Made by a program: the position numbers and the translations under genes. Below the pieces are notes generated by a model, which saw nothing but the letters and a program-made list of their open reading frames with translations, made no database searches and was not told the DNA's origin. This document shows positions 10,901 to 21,954 of a stretch of 64,000 nt of DNA, piece after piece. The stretch comes from Glycine soja (lineage: Eukaryota > Streptophyta > Magnoliopsida > Fabales > Fabaceae): the NCBI RefSeq assembly GCF_004193775.1, contig NC_041021.1, positions 19,746,632-19,810,631 of the forward strand, written 5' to 3'. The stretch's first letter is position 1, and the number at the start of each line of letters is the position of its first letter.

Positions 10901-11681
10901 TCTCTTCTCAACAACACCAGCTTATTGAACAAATGGGGAAGCATAATAACTCTGGTTGGGAGTGGTATTTTAATTGGAGGAGACCGTTGTTCGACAATGA
11001 AATTGAATTGGCTATCACTTTTCTTTCTGAAGTTGAAGGTAAGTCTATTCACAATCATGGGTCTGATAGCTGGGACTGGGCAGCAGATCCGTCGGGTATC
11101 TATTCTACAAATAGTGCTTATTCAATGTTTTGGGAGGAAGCAGCTGTGGACAGTCTCGAGGAATGTTTTGAGGAGCTATGGAAAATCAAGATTCCTAGTA
11201 AAATAGCGGTTTTTGCATGGAGGTTATTTAGGGACAGGCTTCCTACAAAGTCAAATCTGCGGGCTAGACAAGTGCAGATTTCGGATATATATCATGCCCC
11301 TTTTGCAGAAGGATGGAGGAGGATGCATCCCATCTTTTTATCCATTGCATTAAGGTCCAACCTCTATGGTGGGAATCAATGTCTTGGATAAACTTGAAGG
11401 GTGCCTCTCCATTGACCACAAAACATCACTTCATGCAGTACCCCTTTTTGCAGGTTGAAGGAATTAGGAAAAGGAGATGGCAATATTGGTGGTTGGCTAT
11501 AACATGGTCTACTTGGCAGCTTAGAAACAGAATCTTATTCTCCGACGCAGCATTTGATGGAAACAAACTGTTTGAAGACGCGATTTTCCTTATGTGGACT
11601 TGGCTTCATAATTTGGAGAAGGATTTTACATTGCATTTTAATCAATGGTCGAGTAACCTCCGACATCATTTTTTGCAGTAG
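7996..11681 (+). pseudogene. LINE ORF2: endonuclease, reverse transcriptase, zf-RVT; three stops and a frameshift
   Basis: The start ATG overlaps the ORF1 stop (ATGA at 7996-7999), a normal arrangement for coupled translation. The apurinic-type endonuclease reads 'ISYNVRGLG' at its start, 'FFQETKK', 'LGDFNSIRS', 'SRLDRFLVS' and 'SDHCPI' (7996-8690). The reverse transcriptase reads 'IPKVADPQYLNDYRPISLI', 'QGDPLAPFLF' and the catalytic box YVDD at 10060-10071. The zinc-binding C-terminus 'CPFCRRMEEDASHLFIHC' is at about 11297-11345. All of it is in one frame except for stops at 8239-8241 (TAG), 8980-8982 (TAG) and 10528-10530 (TGA). A frameshift near 11295 puts the last 120 residues in another frame. 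Each stop is one G-to-A change from a Trp codon. Confidence 0.93.
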
Positions 11682-11863
11682 TAGGGATTACATTTTCGGT
11701 TCAACACACATGTATACTCATCTAACCATAGTTTTGGTTCCCAATCAGACTTATGCTGTCTGCTTGAGGAACCATTTTTATGGTGTCTAACATTGTAATC
11801 AGTACCTCTGGTACTTCCTTTAATATATATATATATATTTATCTTTGCAGATAAAAAAAAAAA

Positions 11864-11880
11864 ATGACATTTTGCCTCAT
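11864..11880. repeat. 17-bp target-site duplication, right copy
   Basis: Exact copy of 5667-5683, directly after the LINE poly-A tract. Confidence 0.97.
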
Positions 11881-12006
11881 TAACTGATTTTTTTTACTGG
11901 TTATTGATTTTCCATTATATTCTTTGCCACCTGTCTCATAATGTAAATTTTTTAATGGAGGTTTGCCCACTGATCATGGATGAATTTTACTTTCCTTTGT
12001 CTTCAG

Positions 12007-12650
12007 CTGAATCCTCCCCCTTCCGAAGCACTTAAAAGAATGCACATGCTTGCTGCAGATCCTGGAATTGTTGCTGTCATGAACAAGGTACACCACACAT
12101 CCCCAAGTTAATTGACTTATGTGATATGTAATTGTGCTATAATGACAATATGCTGCATGTTCTGACTATTTTTTTGCATCTTGTATAGCATCGTTGGCAT
12201 GTAGGAATTATGACTGAGATGGCTCCCATTGGTTATGTTGGTGTGAGCCCAAAATGCATTCTTGGTTTTAACAAGGTATTGGATTCTTCACGATGTGAAA
12301 ACATGATATTTTAAGTATCCAGCATTATCCTATTGTTGATTTCTCTCTTTGTTCTCATTCTTGTTTACAGAATCACGGAGAGGAAATATCATTGCGCCTT
12401 CGAACTGATGACCTCAAAGGTTTTAGGAAATATGAAAGTATCAAGAAAACTCTACTGCATGAACTTGTAAGCTATAACACGCACTGGAAGTATCATTTTT
12501 CTTATTGATCTTACGTATTTTTTTTTATTGATCATAAAATAGAACTGTCTATTTGATAAATGGAAGTTATTGAATTAACTTAATGTTTTATTTCAGGCAC
12601 ACATGGTATACTCTGAACATGATGTGAACTTTTATGCTCTGTATAAGCAG
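12007..12650 (+). CDS. WLM protease domain exons (four exons)
   Basis: Four short phase-0 exons read without lesion. They contain 'PPSEALKRMHMLAADPGI', then 'VGIMTEMAPIGYVGVSP', 'GEEISLRLRTDDLKGFRKY' and the zinc site. The metalloprotease signature HELAHMVYSEHD (HExxHxxxxxHD) is intact and is split by the intron between 12466 and 12597: 'LLHEL' ends one exon and 'AHMVYSEHD' starts the next. All three metal ligands and the catalytic Glu are therefore present. The first exon starts after a TCTTCAG acceptor at 12000-12006, so at least one upstream exon is expected. Confidence 0.92.
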
Positions 12651-12685
12651 GTGCGTGCACTTGCTTAAATGTTGGGCTGTCAGTC

Positions 12686-12686
<1 letters not shown>

Positions 12687-12733
<47 letters not shown>
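12687..12733 (+). repeat. (ATT)n microsatellite in an intron
   Basis: About 15 uninterrupted ATT units in the intron between the zinc-site exon and the long linker exon of the WLM gene. Likely length-polymorphic. Confidence 0.95.
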
Positions 12734-12776
12734 CTGATTTAGTGCCTTATGATGATTTAATTTGTTTCTTTGACAG

Positions 12777-13515
12777 TTAAATCAAGAAGCGTCTAGTTTA
12801 GATTGGACTAGATCTGCAAGCCACACTCTCAGCGGAGTAAGGAATACTGCGATCTATGAAGACAACTTTATAGCAGAGACTAGCAGTAATCCTCAGAAGC
12901 TTGGAGGTAACAGGACAGATCAGCTAATAAGTGCGCGTGAATCTTCTGTTGCTGCTGCTTACTATCGGCTGACTAATGTTTCTGCAAACAAGTTGGAAGG
13001 GTCCAAAGTAAATCAAGAGCTGGATCCTGATTCTTATTTTAATACGACTGAAAAATCTGATTGTGTGATATCTGCCTCCAAAGAAATTGAAGATATTGAC
13101 ATGGCCATCAATGTTGAGAAAGGACTTAATGGTAAGCCTGACCCTGACGATCATATTATCAATGGAATGAAACAGGAGGCTGATCCAGAAGATTCTCATC
13201 ATGGTAAAGTTGTTGGTCATGATGTTAGTTCAGGAATTACTGATAGCAAGACTGTATTCTAACAAAAACCTAATAATTTTGGTGTAGCGCAACTTTTTCA
13301 TTCGGAGACAGGTGCTGAGTATATGGCTGCGACATACACATCCATTGATAATTTAGAAAGATCCACAAAATCTATTGCTCCAGTTCTAGGTAATTGTTCG
13401 CCTGTAATGAGTAGTCTATGTAGGCATCTCCTGTCAAGGATGGGCATTCTGCATTCATAAACCTGACAATGATGATGACTGTGAAGCAGAAAAAAACAAT
13501 TTAAAACATTGAAAC
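12777..13515 (+). pseudogene. Long linker exon of the WLM gene with stop and frameshifts
   Basis: Continues the WLM protein ('LNQEASSLDWTRSASHTLSG') into an acidic linker with repeated 'DPDD/DPED' motifs (13135-13190). The frame meets TAA at 13260-13262. Recognisable coding sequence goes on in the same frame ('LFHSETGAEYMAATYTS'), then shifts near 13411 ('ASPVKDGHSAFI') and again near 13457 ('PDNDDDCEAEKNNLKH'). Possible donors exist inside the exon (for example GGTAAGC near 13131), so alternative splicing that skips the stop cannot be excluded. After 13515 similarity to the gene ends until about 14191. Confidence 0.75.
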
Positions 13516-14190
13516 TATTGAATTCAAGGATTGAACACACACATAAATCATAATTACTTTTTTCTAGAGTAATCTGGTTTATAGACCATATTTTAAGAAC
13601 AGTACAACTACACAGGGTTTTTCCCTACTGAGGTGTTTCCACCTTCAATTCACCACAAAAAACAAGTTTCACACATTAACTCCCCTATAGGTCTGTCACT
13701 CCACACAGATAACACTATAACAGTCATGCCATAAAACATAATTGCCTAATTCTGAATTAACACGAATATAACTATCTAATAGAAATTGCATGGTCTGTTT
13801 TAAAATTTTCCTAACATATGCCTTCAATGGCCTCTGGCCATCTCTCTGAGCAGGTCCAACAGAACATGGCCTATCAGAAACTGTCTGTTGCTGTTAGGAA
13901 TTCAAATAAAGAAAATAAATTATTTTAATGTTTTATTGAAAATTAACAGAATAGGGAGAGAGATCTCTCTTCTGAGGCTTTTTCCTCTTCATAACATAAT
14001 GGAACACTTGCCCAGTCTTCTCAAAACTTTCCCTGAACTCCATCTCTCTGTTAATTTCTAACTAATTGTTCTAACAAACTAATTAATTACTATGTCTTCC
14101 CTTTTCTTTCAAGCTACTACCCCTGTTGTCCTAACTGTTGCTTTATTCAATTGGTTCCATATTTTCCTTTAATGTTGGATGTTGAATTAA
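13516..14190. other. Foreign segment inside the WLM linker exon
   Basis: The protein linker breaks off at 13515 and is taken up again near 14191 ('GNVYKEPAHGESDVEIN'). The AT-rich DNA between has no reading frame and includes a solo LTR (13892-14136). The part 13516-13891 resembles LTR-element non-coding DNA with several TCCACC/CTAAC stretches, but I found no clear ends for it. Confidence 0.55.
13892..14136. repeat. Solo LTR with 5-bp TSD
   Basis: Begins TGTTAGGAATTC and ends TTGTCCTAACT. It is flanked by GTTGC on both sides (13887-13891 and 14137-14141). The ends TGTTAGGA/TCCTAAC are shared with the LTRs at 15000-15270 and 21955-22229, so it probably belongs to the same or a related family. 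The final base is T where A is expected. Confidence 0.7.
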
Positions 14191-14834
14191 TGAAGGAAAT
14201 GTTTATAAGGAGCCTGCTCATGGTGAATCTGATGTAGAAATTAATGTGATGGCAGAACCCGATCCCAATGATGTGGTTTCCACACCAATTTTATCTACTC
14301 TGCAAACCGATGAGCCTGATCCTGATGATCAAGAGTTTCAGAGGATAAATGACACCACGACTGCTGTTTGTAACCGTTTGTCTGAGGCTCTGGAAATGCT
14401 AAGAAGTGAAGTTAGTGCAATGCAAGCTACTTCAATCCTCCAAACTCTCCTAAAAATAATCAGGTATGCTTATGCAAATGTTGATTGAGTGATCATTGAT
14501 ACCCTTTATGAGTTGAATGGACATTCTCTTGCTTTAAGGATTTTAGATTTGAGAAGTTTCAAAAAGTACTTTTAGCAATTTTACATGTAGTTATGACTTT
14601 AAGCTTTCCCTTTTCCATATATAATTTCTATCTGATAGCAGGAATGTGATTGAACACCCTGAGGTGGAAAAATACAAGAGATTACGGAAGGTATATAATC
14701 TTTATCTCTATCCATGCTACCTGAGACAATGCTTTATCTTAAGATTCCCTTAAAAAAAATTTCTATTTCTATCTAACGAACATTCTGATTGCAGGCTAAT
14801 CCAGTCATTGAGAGGAATATTGTAAATAATAAAG
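14191..14834 (+). CDS. WLM gene: end of linker and start of PUB domain (three exons)
   Basis: Resumes the acidic linker with two more 'EPDPND/EPDPDD' motifs, then a helical segment 'LSEALEMLRSEVSAMQATS' and the start of the PUB domain 'LQTLLKIIR|NVIEHPEVEKYKRLRK|ANPVIERNIVNNKA'. Exon borders 14463/14642, 14690/14795 and 14834/22368 all have GT..AG. The first exon's left edge is uncertain because of the foreign segment before it. Confidence 0.85.
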
Positions 14835-14994
14835 GTTTGCATCTTCTGACCATTGGGTTTTAATTTAGTAAAGCTTGTTGTGTAGAACTGAGTTTCTTAT
14901 GTACAATGAAAGATCCTAGATATTAGACATCTGATTCTGGTAAAATTTAAAAAGTAGTAACCACCTGATTATGGACTATTTAGAACTAATATAT

Positions 14995-14999
14995 CATAC
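14995..14999. repeat. 5-bp TSD CATAC (left) of the outer LTR element
   Basis: CATAC here and at 22230-22234 flank the LTR element 15000-22229 exactly. Confidence 0.9.
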
Positions 15000-15270
15000 T
15001 GTTAGGAGCCAAGAATCAGAATGGGAAAGAAAAGATAGATTTTATGGAATAGTAAGAAAAGAACAAAACATTGGAGAGAAAACTCTCCTTCAAGGTGTCC
15101 CCTTCACAAAGGACTTCTCCTTTCACAAAAAGTTAATACTCAATTTACAAAATGATAAAGATCTCCCTCTCTCCTATCCTTCTTCCCCTATTTTTTAATA
15201 AACCCCTCTAACTAACTAATTAATAATCTAATTATCTTAACTAACTCTCCCTTCTCCTTATATCCTAACA
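15000..15270 (-). repeat. 3' LTR of the outer element
   Basis: TGTTAGGAGCC...TATCCTAACA, clearly similar to 21955-22229 over its whole length. Confidence 0.92.
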
Positions 15271-15570
15271 AACACCCCTCCTAAAAATCAACCTTGTCCT
15301 CAAGGTTGGAATTTGAAATCTGGAATTGCACACTGAAACCTCCTCAAGTTTTCTCCAATTGCTAGAAGACATTTGTACCCCTTGTATCTTCACTGGGAAC
15401 GACCCACTGCCCCTGCATGCGGGGTTGAGTTCGGTGGCTCCGGTGGAGGTTGGGATGGAAGCAAATTCTTAATAAACTGTACCTCCACATATGATGCTGT
15501 AATCTCTTTCCACCTCTGCTCTTTTAACATGTCATCAGCTACATGGACATCCAATTTTAGCAGCATAAAC

Positions 15571-15869
15571 TGATAGAACTGGACCAGAACAGAGGAAAAA
15601 TCGTTTTTATTAGAGTTGAATGCTATCAGCACAATGGTTACACACACTGATGAATTCGAGGTCTCATCATCCTCCTACTATCTCCAGTTTTCTCTCTAAC
15701 CTCTAACTAATCCCTCCCAATTCTATTTATAGCTTCTTAACTACTAACAATTGATTATAACTAACTAACTGTTAGTTATCCTAGCTGTCCTAACAAACTG
15801 ACAGCTCTCTAACTCTTCCAAGGATATTTTCTAACATACACCTTTTCCCATCTATTTCCCCCTCTATCA
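15571..15869 (-). repeat. 3' LTR of element B
   Basis: On the + strand begins TGATAGAACTGG and ends CCTCTATCA. It is nearly the same as 20267-20560 and the reverse complement of 3099-3379. The adjoining C-run (15873-15879) is the polypurine tract read from the other strand. Confidence 0.92.
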
Positions 15870-15945
15870 ATACCCCCCCTTCAAGATGGACCTTGTCCTC
15901 AAGGTCAAATCGAGGAAAAACAATCTGCATTTCATCAGCAAGTTC

Positions 15946-17134
15946 CTAGCTAGCTTCATGGTGGGGTAAGTCTTGCCATTTGATGAGAACCTCCTTTCTG
16001 CCATTTTCTGAAATTCTGCTCTGCATGATCTTCTCTGGTTGGACCTGCAGTTCCCAATTCTTATTCAGGGTTGTTGGTAATGGTTGAGGGGAACTCGTGG
16101 GCTTAACCACTTTCTTGAGCAGGGATATATGGAATACTGGATGTATCTTGCTATCCTCTGGAAGTTCCAGTTTATAAGCAACCTCCCCAATTCGCTGTAT
16201 CACCTTGTAGGGTCCATAAAATCGTGGACTTAGCTTCTCATTTGACTTTCTTGCTAGAGACTTCATTCTATAAGGTTGCAGTTTCAAAAAGACCCAATCT
16301 CCTTCCTGCAGGACTAGCTCCCTTCTATGCTTGTTCACAAATCTTTTCATTTGATCCTGAGCCTTGAGCAGATTGTTCCTCAGTTCCTGCAATAATTCTT
16401 CCATGTCCTTACTCAATTGATTTACCTCTTCCAATCTGGAAGGAATGTCAGCTCCTTTAACTAAAAGAGGGGGTTCCTGTCCATACAAAGCTTTAAAAGG
16501 AGACATCTTGGTAGAGATATTGAACCAGAATTCAGCCCAGGCCAAGTGGTTAGGCCACTGTTTTGGTTTGGTTCCAGTTAAACACCTCAAATAAGCTTCT
16601 AAGCATCGGTTAGCTACTTCAGTTTGCCCATCTGTTTGAGGATGATAGACAGTGCTCATCTTCAATTGGGTGCCTGGTCTCCTGAACAATTCCTTCCAAA
16701 AGAGACTCATGAAAAGTCTGTCTTTGTCAGATACTATTAAGGCAGGGAAACCATGCAGTCTCACCACTTCTTTAATGAATAACTCAGCTACTTCCTTAGC
16801 TTAGCTGTATAAGGGTGACTTAATGCAAAAAATGAGCATACTTAGTCAGCATATACACTAACACTAATATAGTGTCCTTCCCTTGAGCTTCTAATAAACC
16901 TCCAATGAAATCCATGGAGATATCAGTCCACACCTTAGTTGGAATAGGCAGGGGTTGCAGCAACCCTACAGGGGCTAATGTACTGGCCTTATTTCTCTGC
17001 CAGATTTCACACGTAGCAACATAGTCCCTTATAGTTTTCTTCATTCCTTGCCAAAACACCACATTAGTCACTCTCTTGAAGGTTCTATAAATCCCTAAAT
17101 GTCCTCCCGAAGGGGAGTCATGCAATTCTTTCAA
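15946..17134 (-). pseudogene. Element B integrase with chromodomain-like tail
   Basis: Minus strand. The N-terminal zinc-binding region 'LLKELHDSPSGGHLGIYRTF' lies near 17130. 'VWTDISMDFIGGL' with the first catalytic Asp is near 16930, and the frame breaks near 16800. The next frame carries 'GFPALIVSDKDRLFMS' (second Asp) and 'YHPQTDGQTEVANRCLEA' (Glu). It ends with the 'GPYKVIQRIGEVAYKLELP' segment and the chromodomain-like 'EVLIKWQDLPHHEASWE', interrupted by a TAG just after 'HHEAS' (15946). All catalytic residues are present, but the protein is split over at least two frames. Confidence 0.88.
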
Positions 17135-17399
17135 AAGTAGAGGGATTCTAGTGGAATTTTTTGACAGAACTAGTCTATCCTTGAAGTATAGTTTACCTCC
17201 TCCATGAATGGCATATCCAAGTTATGCTTTTGTTTTAGTCAGAATCCCTTGATAAATTCCATATAATTGAGGATCAACTTGTATTTCTTCCTCCCAATCA
17301 GCCCATTCCTCCTCTTGCACCAATGAAATTGCTGAAAATGAAAACTGCCTAGATAGGGCATCAGCCTCTATATTCTCCTTTATTGGTCTATACTGAATA

Positions 17400-18521
17400 T
17401 CAAAATCATAACCAATCAGTTTAGTAGCCTACTTGAATTGTTCTTCACTCATAAGCCTCTGCTCATTTAAGAACTTCAAACTCCTTTGATCAGTTCTAAT
17501 TGAAAATTTCTTACCTAGCAAATAATGCTCCATTTCTTCACTGCTAACACCACTGCCATCAATTCCCTCTCATACACTGACTTGAGTTGATCCTTGTCTG
17601 AGAGTGCCTTGCTCCAAAAACCTAAAGGTTTCTCTTCGTGCAATAATACTGCTGCCAGTCCAGTTCTTGATGCATCGGTTTCCAAGATAAAACTCTTAGA
17701 AAAATCTGGTATTGCCAGAATAGGAATTTTCTTCATTGCTGCCTTAAGTTCTTCAAAGGCATGAGTGGCTTCTTCCCTCTAATAGAATGCATCCTTCTTG
17801 AGCAGTGCATTCAAGGGCTATGCAATTTTCCCATAATCCTTCACAAATCTCCTATAATACCCTGTTAACCCTAGGAATCCTCTTAATCCTTTAGCATCTT
17901 TAGGCCTAGGCCACTCAGCCATTGCTGTCAATTTACTAGGTTCAGCTTCCACCCCCATTTCCTGAGATGATATGCCCCAAATATTCCAATGAACTCTAAC
18001 CAAAGTTGCATTTTTTCTTGTTCACCTTCAATTCATGTTGCTGCAAAACTTGTAAGACTGCTTTCAAATGCATGTGGTGGTCCTCAAGGCTACTACTATA
18101 TACTAGTATATCATAAAAAAATACTGATTCAAACTGCCTTAAGAAGGGTCGAAGCATCTCATTCATAAGTCCTGAAAGGTGGATGGTGCATTAGTCAACC
18201 CAAAAGGCATGACCAAGAATTCATAATGATCCTCATGAGTTCTGAAAGTTGTTTTCTGGATATCCTCTTACTTCATTTGAATCTGATGATACCCGAACGC
18301 AAATCTAGCTTGGAAAACCGTTGAGTCCCCCCAATTTCATCCAATAATTCCTCAATAATTGGTATAGGGAACTTTTTTGACACAATAATTTTGTTGAGTG
18401 CTCTATAGTCTACACAAAATCTCCAACTCTCATCCTTTTTCTTAACTAAAATAACTGAACTAACATATGAACTAGTACTAGTTCTAATAATTCCAATAGT
18501 TAGCATATCTCTTACCATCAT
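17400..18521 (-). pseudogene. Element B reverse transcriptase and RNase H, damaged active site
   Basis: Minus strand. 18521-18273 gives the RT fingers/palm: '[23 protein letters not shown]' and the first catalytic Asp in 'FSKLDLRSG'. Around 18110 the second catalytic box reads FYDILVYS where gypsy elements have FDDILVYS, so one of the two palm aspartates is replaced by Tyr. 18003-17818 has the '[17 protein letters not shown]' connection. 17736-17515 has the RNase H start 'ETDASRTGLAAVL'. Stops and frameshifts separate these blocks. Confidence 0.87.
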
Positions 18522-18659
18522 TTCAATTTCGTCCTTCTGCTAATGTGGGTATTTGTAGGGCCTTAAGTTGGGAATCTTGGTCCCCTCCTGGATAGTGGTA
18601 GCATGATCTCTTTCCCGATGTGGTGGTAGCCCTTGAGGTTCCTGAAAAACTTGTTCAAA

Positions 18660-19231
18660 CTATGTCAGCAACTGTACCACTTGGTCAGGAACTGCTTCCA
18701 CACACTTCTCTCCCTCCACCCTTTTTAATTCCACCATAAACCCTAGTTCAGACTCCAACATGGTCCCCTTGATGATTTTCATGCGAATGGCAGCTTTTAT
18801 CAACTCTGGTTCAGCCCTTAATGTGACTTTTCTGTTCTGCACTGGCACTGTTAATGTCAATTTCTCAAAATTGGCCTCAATCTCCCCCAATCCAGCCAAC
18901 CATTCCATCCCTAACACCAAATCCACACCACCCAATTTAATCAAGTAACAATTCTGTGTGAACTATAAATCTTGCAATTCAATAGGCAAGGATCTACACA
19001 CTCTTGACACCTAACCTTGTGTCCATCTCCTACTTCTACAAAATATGGGCTTGTAGGGGTTACCTCTAACCTTAGTTCCTTAACTAACTTCACTGATATG
19101 AAGTTCTGAGTGGCTCCACAGTCAATTAGCACAATCACCTTTTTATTTCTAATTTTTTCCCACAATTTAAGAGATTTCCGGGTGGTAATGCCTTCAATAC
19201 CATGCAGGGATAATTCATGAAACTCCCACAT
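18660..19231 (-). pseudogene. Element B retropepsin-type protease
   Basis: Minus strand. The active site reads 'VIVLIDCGATQNFIS' (near 19110), with DCG where most gypsy proteases have DSG; this Cys variant would be less active. The following frame (18944-18660) carries the second part 'VDLVLGMEWLAGLG'. A stop at about 18941 separates the two halves. Confidence 0.8.
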
Positions 19232-19261
19232 CTCTTATTCCCTATCCTCCCATTGCTGGCT

Positions 19262-20245
19262 CTAAGGATCTCCTTCCTCCTCTTCTTCCATAATCATCAA
19301 TCTAAACTGTTTATTTTTGCACACATGTGTAGGATTATACTTCTCACATGTGAAACACTCTCCCTTCCTCATCTTTTCATTTACCTCAGCAGGAGACAAA
19401 TTGTTGAACGCTCTTCTACCGTTCCAACCACTTGTCCCTGTTTTTGTAGTATTATGAAGGTCAGTCACTTTATTGTTTGCTTGCTGCTAATCCCTTACCC
19501 ATTTCTGTCCCAAATGAACTTTTTTTTGAAAATTACTCCCTTTACTGTAACTTCCCTAAAATTTTGTTCTTATCCTCCACTCTTCGAGCCTTAACCATGG
19601 CTTCCATCAACTTCTTTGGTTCATGATGTCTTACCTTAGTGTTAATCTCTTCCTTTAACCCCTTGAGGAACACTTCCACCAGAAATGGCTCCTCCAACCC
19701 CATCACCATTCCAATGCAGTTCTCAAATTGGACTATGAATCCCTGCACTGTCTCTTCTTGTTCCAGTGCCAGCAACGCTTGAAAAGGATTTTCCAGACTC
19801 GAAGCCTGAAACCTTTGGGTGATAGCAATCTTGAACCCATCCCAAGAATGGTTTGTATTCTAAGATTCCCACCATTGGAACCAATCCAGAGCTTTCCCTC
19901 CAATTTGTCCTCTTCCCTTACAGCTTGCAACCAAAAATATCACTCAATCTTTGTCAACCAGCCCATAGGATCCTTCCCGTCGAATTTGGGCATTTTTGAA
20001 TTCCTCCACCGATTGCCGTCATGCGTCGCTGTACCCTTATCTCCTTCGCTCACGTCAACTGTGTGCACATTCATCATAGGAGATTTTTTCTCCCATGCTG
20101 CCGCCACCTTTGTATCATCCCTTCGATCGAGCTCAACCGCGATTCTACTGCTTTGTGATTCTCCTCTATCGCTTTCTCCATAGCTTCCATGCGTGTCTCC
20201 ATTCTTGCGTTCTCCTTCGACACCATTAACGATTCTATGCTCCAA
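19262..20245 (-). pseudogene. Element B gag
   Basis: Minus strand. Starts 'MEHRIVNGVEGERKN', has the capsid-type 'MPKFDGKDPMGWL' and 'FIVQFENCIGMVMGLEEP' blocks in different frames, and ends with the zinc knuckle 'CFTCEKYNPTHVCKNKQ' (near 19350). Compared with the usual C-x2-C-x-EKY pattern of this family, one residue is lost. Frameshifts lie near 19930 and 19740. Confidence 0.82.
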
Positions 20246-20266
20246 GATCAGAGCTATGGTACCAGT

Positions 20267-20560
20267 TGATAGAATTGGACCAGAACAAAGGAAAAATCAT
20301 TTTTATTTGAGTTGAATGCTATCAGTACAATGGTTACACATTGATGAATTCGAGGTCTCATCACCCTCCTACTATCTCCAGTTTTCAATCTAACCTCTAA
20401 CTAACCCCTCCCAATTCTATTTTTAGCTACTTAACTACTAACAATTGGTTATAACTAACAGTTAGTTATCCTAGCTGTCCTAACAAACTGACAGCTCTCT
20501 AACTCTTCCAATGATATTTTCTAACATACACCTTTCCCCATCTTTTTCCCCCCTCTATCA
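20267..20560 (-). repeat. 5' LTR of element B
   Basis: On the + strand TGATAGAATTGG...CCCTCTATCA. The minus-strand sequence just after it (20266 downward) begins ACTGGTACCATAGCTCTGA, a primer-binding-type segment resembling a tRNA-Met complement only loosely. Confidence 0.9.
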
Positions 20561-21954
20561 AAATCCTTCCACCCAGTTTGAACTCCAAGTTTCTCCTCCT
20601 TTATGAATCCCATTTCTACAGTCCATTTGGGCTGACCCACGATGTAAAATATTGGACCTCCTTTGCAGAATTCCAAAACACCCCCTTTTTCTCATCCTTC
20701 AGAACTGAATCATTTACACTAACAGGGTAGGCCTCCTTGGTGTCCCTCCATGGGGGATCAACTCTGAACCCATTGGCCACTTCATACAAACTTAGGTCCA
20801 ACAGTTTCGGTGGTGGTGGGGAGAGAGTGGACTCCGTATAACTTGAATCATCATGACTGCCTCTATACATCCCTTCTGCCTTGGCTCCATTGTTGAGCTT
20901 TCATGCATGGACATAACAAAGTCAAATGCTAAAGGCTCACCCAGCAAGTTGAAATTCCAAGATTCCAATGCCATTGATGCTCCAACCCGCTTCATGATGA
21001 AATCTGGATTCAACAATAATTTGTTTCATTGTAACAATATTTTTATGGCAATCTGAATTTTGAAAACGAGGCTTGGTTGCATCTCCACCTTCAACTTCCT
21101 TCTTGATCAGATCTGTTATTGGTTTATCAAGAAAATCATCTTCGTAGCCCACATTCGTCACTCTATTTTCCTTGTGTTTCTCCTTTATTGATGGATCAAC
21201 TTCTTCCTCCATCAAAGCCTTTTCAATCTTTGTCTCGCTTGCTAATTTTTCTGTCATTTTTTGTTTCTTCTCCACCACAAAGGGTGTGATTCTTGATAAT
21301 TGAACCTTCTTTACTTATGTTTTCTGATTTCAAGAACTGCAATGGGTCATTGTCACACTAAAAACTGTTATCCTTTAAATCAGTTCTCCCTTCTATGCTT
21401 CTATCAAAGGTGGGTAGTTCCACCTTTCTTGTCCAAAGAACTAGCCTATGCTTCATTGCATTCTGACCACTTTCTTCCATGTATTTTTGTCTTGCTGAGT
21501 GGCATGGGAATCAACTTCTTCATTCAATATCTTGCGCATATGTTTTGACTCTGAAATGTCGGGCTTCTCCTTCAATAACTCTATGGGAGTCTCCCTTTTT
21601 TGATATAGGTTTCCATCTCAATTTTCTCTTCTTGCTTCAAGATACTCAAAATCTTTCAAAGAAGTGGTTACCGTCTCCGAATTTTTTTTATCAAAGCCGT
21701 GAAAAATGATTCCTGATCTGAATCTGAGTTCTTTTGGCTCTAAATGTAGAATCAATGCATTGCAACACCTGCCATGCTCATGAATGCATATTACAGCTTA
21801 TGGAATAAAAGAGTTTCTTGTACCTCAGAATTTTTAGCCTTAGTAATCCAACCAATTGGGTCTTCCCCACAAATGTTGGCAGCTCCCCCTTAACCTGCGC
21901 TTCCTCCATCTCTAAAATTGCCTCTCCCTCGAAGATCCAGCAAGTTGGACCAAT
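20561..21954 (-). pseudogene. Unrecognised ORF region of the outer element
   Basis: Minus strand. A 113-residue, Lys/Glu-rich frame (21278-20937, starting 'MVEKKQKMTEKLASETK') and a Pro-containing frame (20870-20616, 'LSPPPPKLLDLSLYEVANG'), with overlapping pieces in a third frame. No zinc knuckle, protease or polymerase motif is visible. Because it follows the primer-binding segment it occupies the gag position, but I do not recognise the family. It may be a captured host fragment. The frames are broken. Confidence 0.5.

Larger units (their letters stand above)
5684..11863 (+). mobile_element. Near-full-length plant LINE (L1 clade) with perfect TSD
   Basis: A 6.18-kb non-LTR retrotransposon: ORF1 with an RNA-recognition fold, ORF2 with endonuclease, reverse transcriptase and zf-RVT, a 3' UTR with (TA)n at 11821-11838 and a terminal A tract. 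The perfect 17-bp TSD shows the present 5' end is the original integration end and that the insertion is fairly young. It lies upstream of the first visible exon of the WLM gene on the same strand, probably in an intron. Inactivated by a frameshift in ORF1 and by three stops and a frameshift in ORF2. Confidence 0.95.
15571..20560 (-). mobile_element. Complete Reina-like Ty3/gypsy chromovirus (element B), nested, inactive
   Basis: 4,990 bp between two 294-299 bp LTRs. Minus-strand order: gag (20245-19262), protease (19231-18660), reverse transcriptase (18521-17818), RNase H (17736-17400), integrase (17134-15946) with chromodomain-like tail, polypurine tract, LTR. Same family as the fragment at 1-3379. 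It sits inside the outer element, so it inserted later. No clean TSD is visible (left flank TAAAC, right flank AAATC). Many frameshifts and stops. Confidence 0.92.

Noticed and set aside
15566..20565. A 5-bp TSD for the inner Reina element (TAAAC/AAATC)
   Set aside because: The flanks do not match well enough; I report the element without a TSD.
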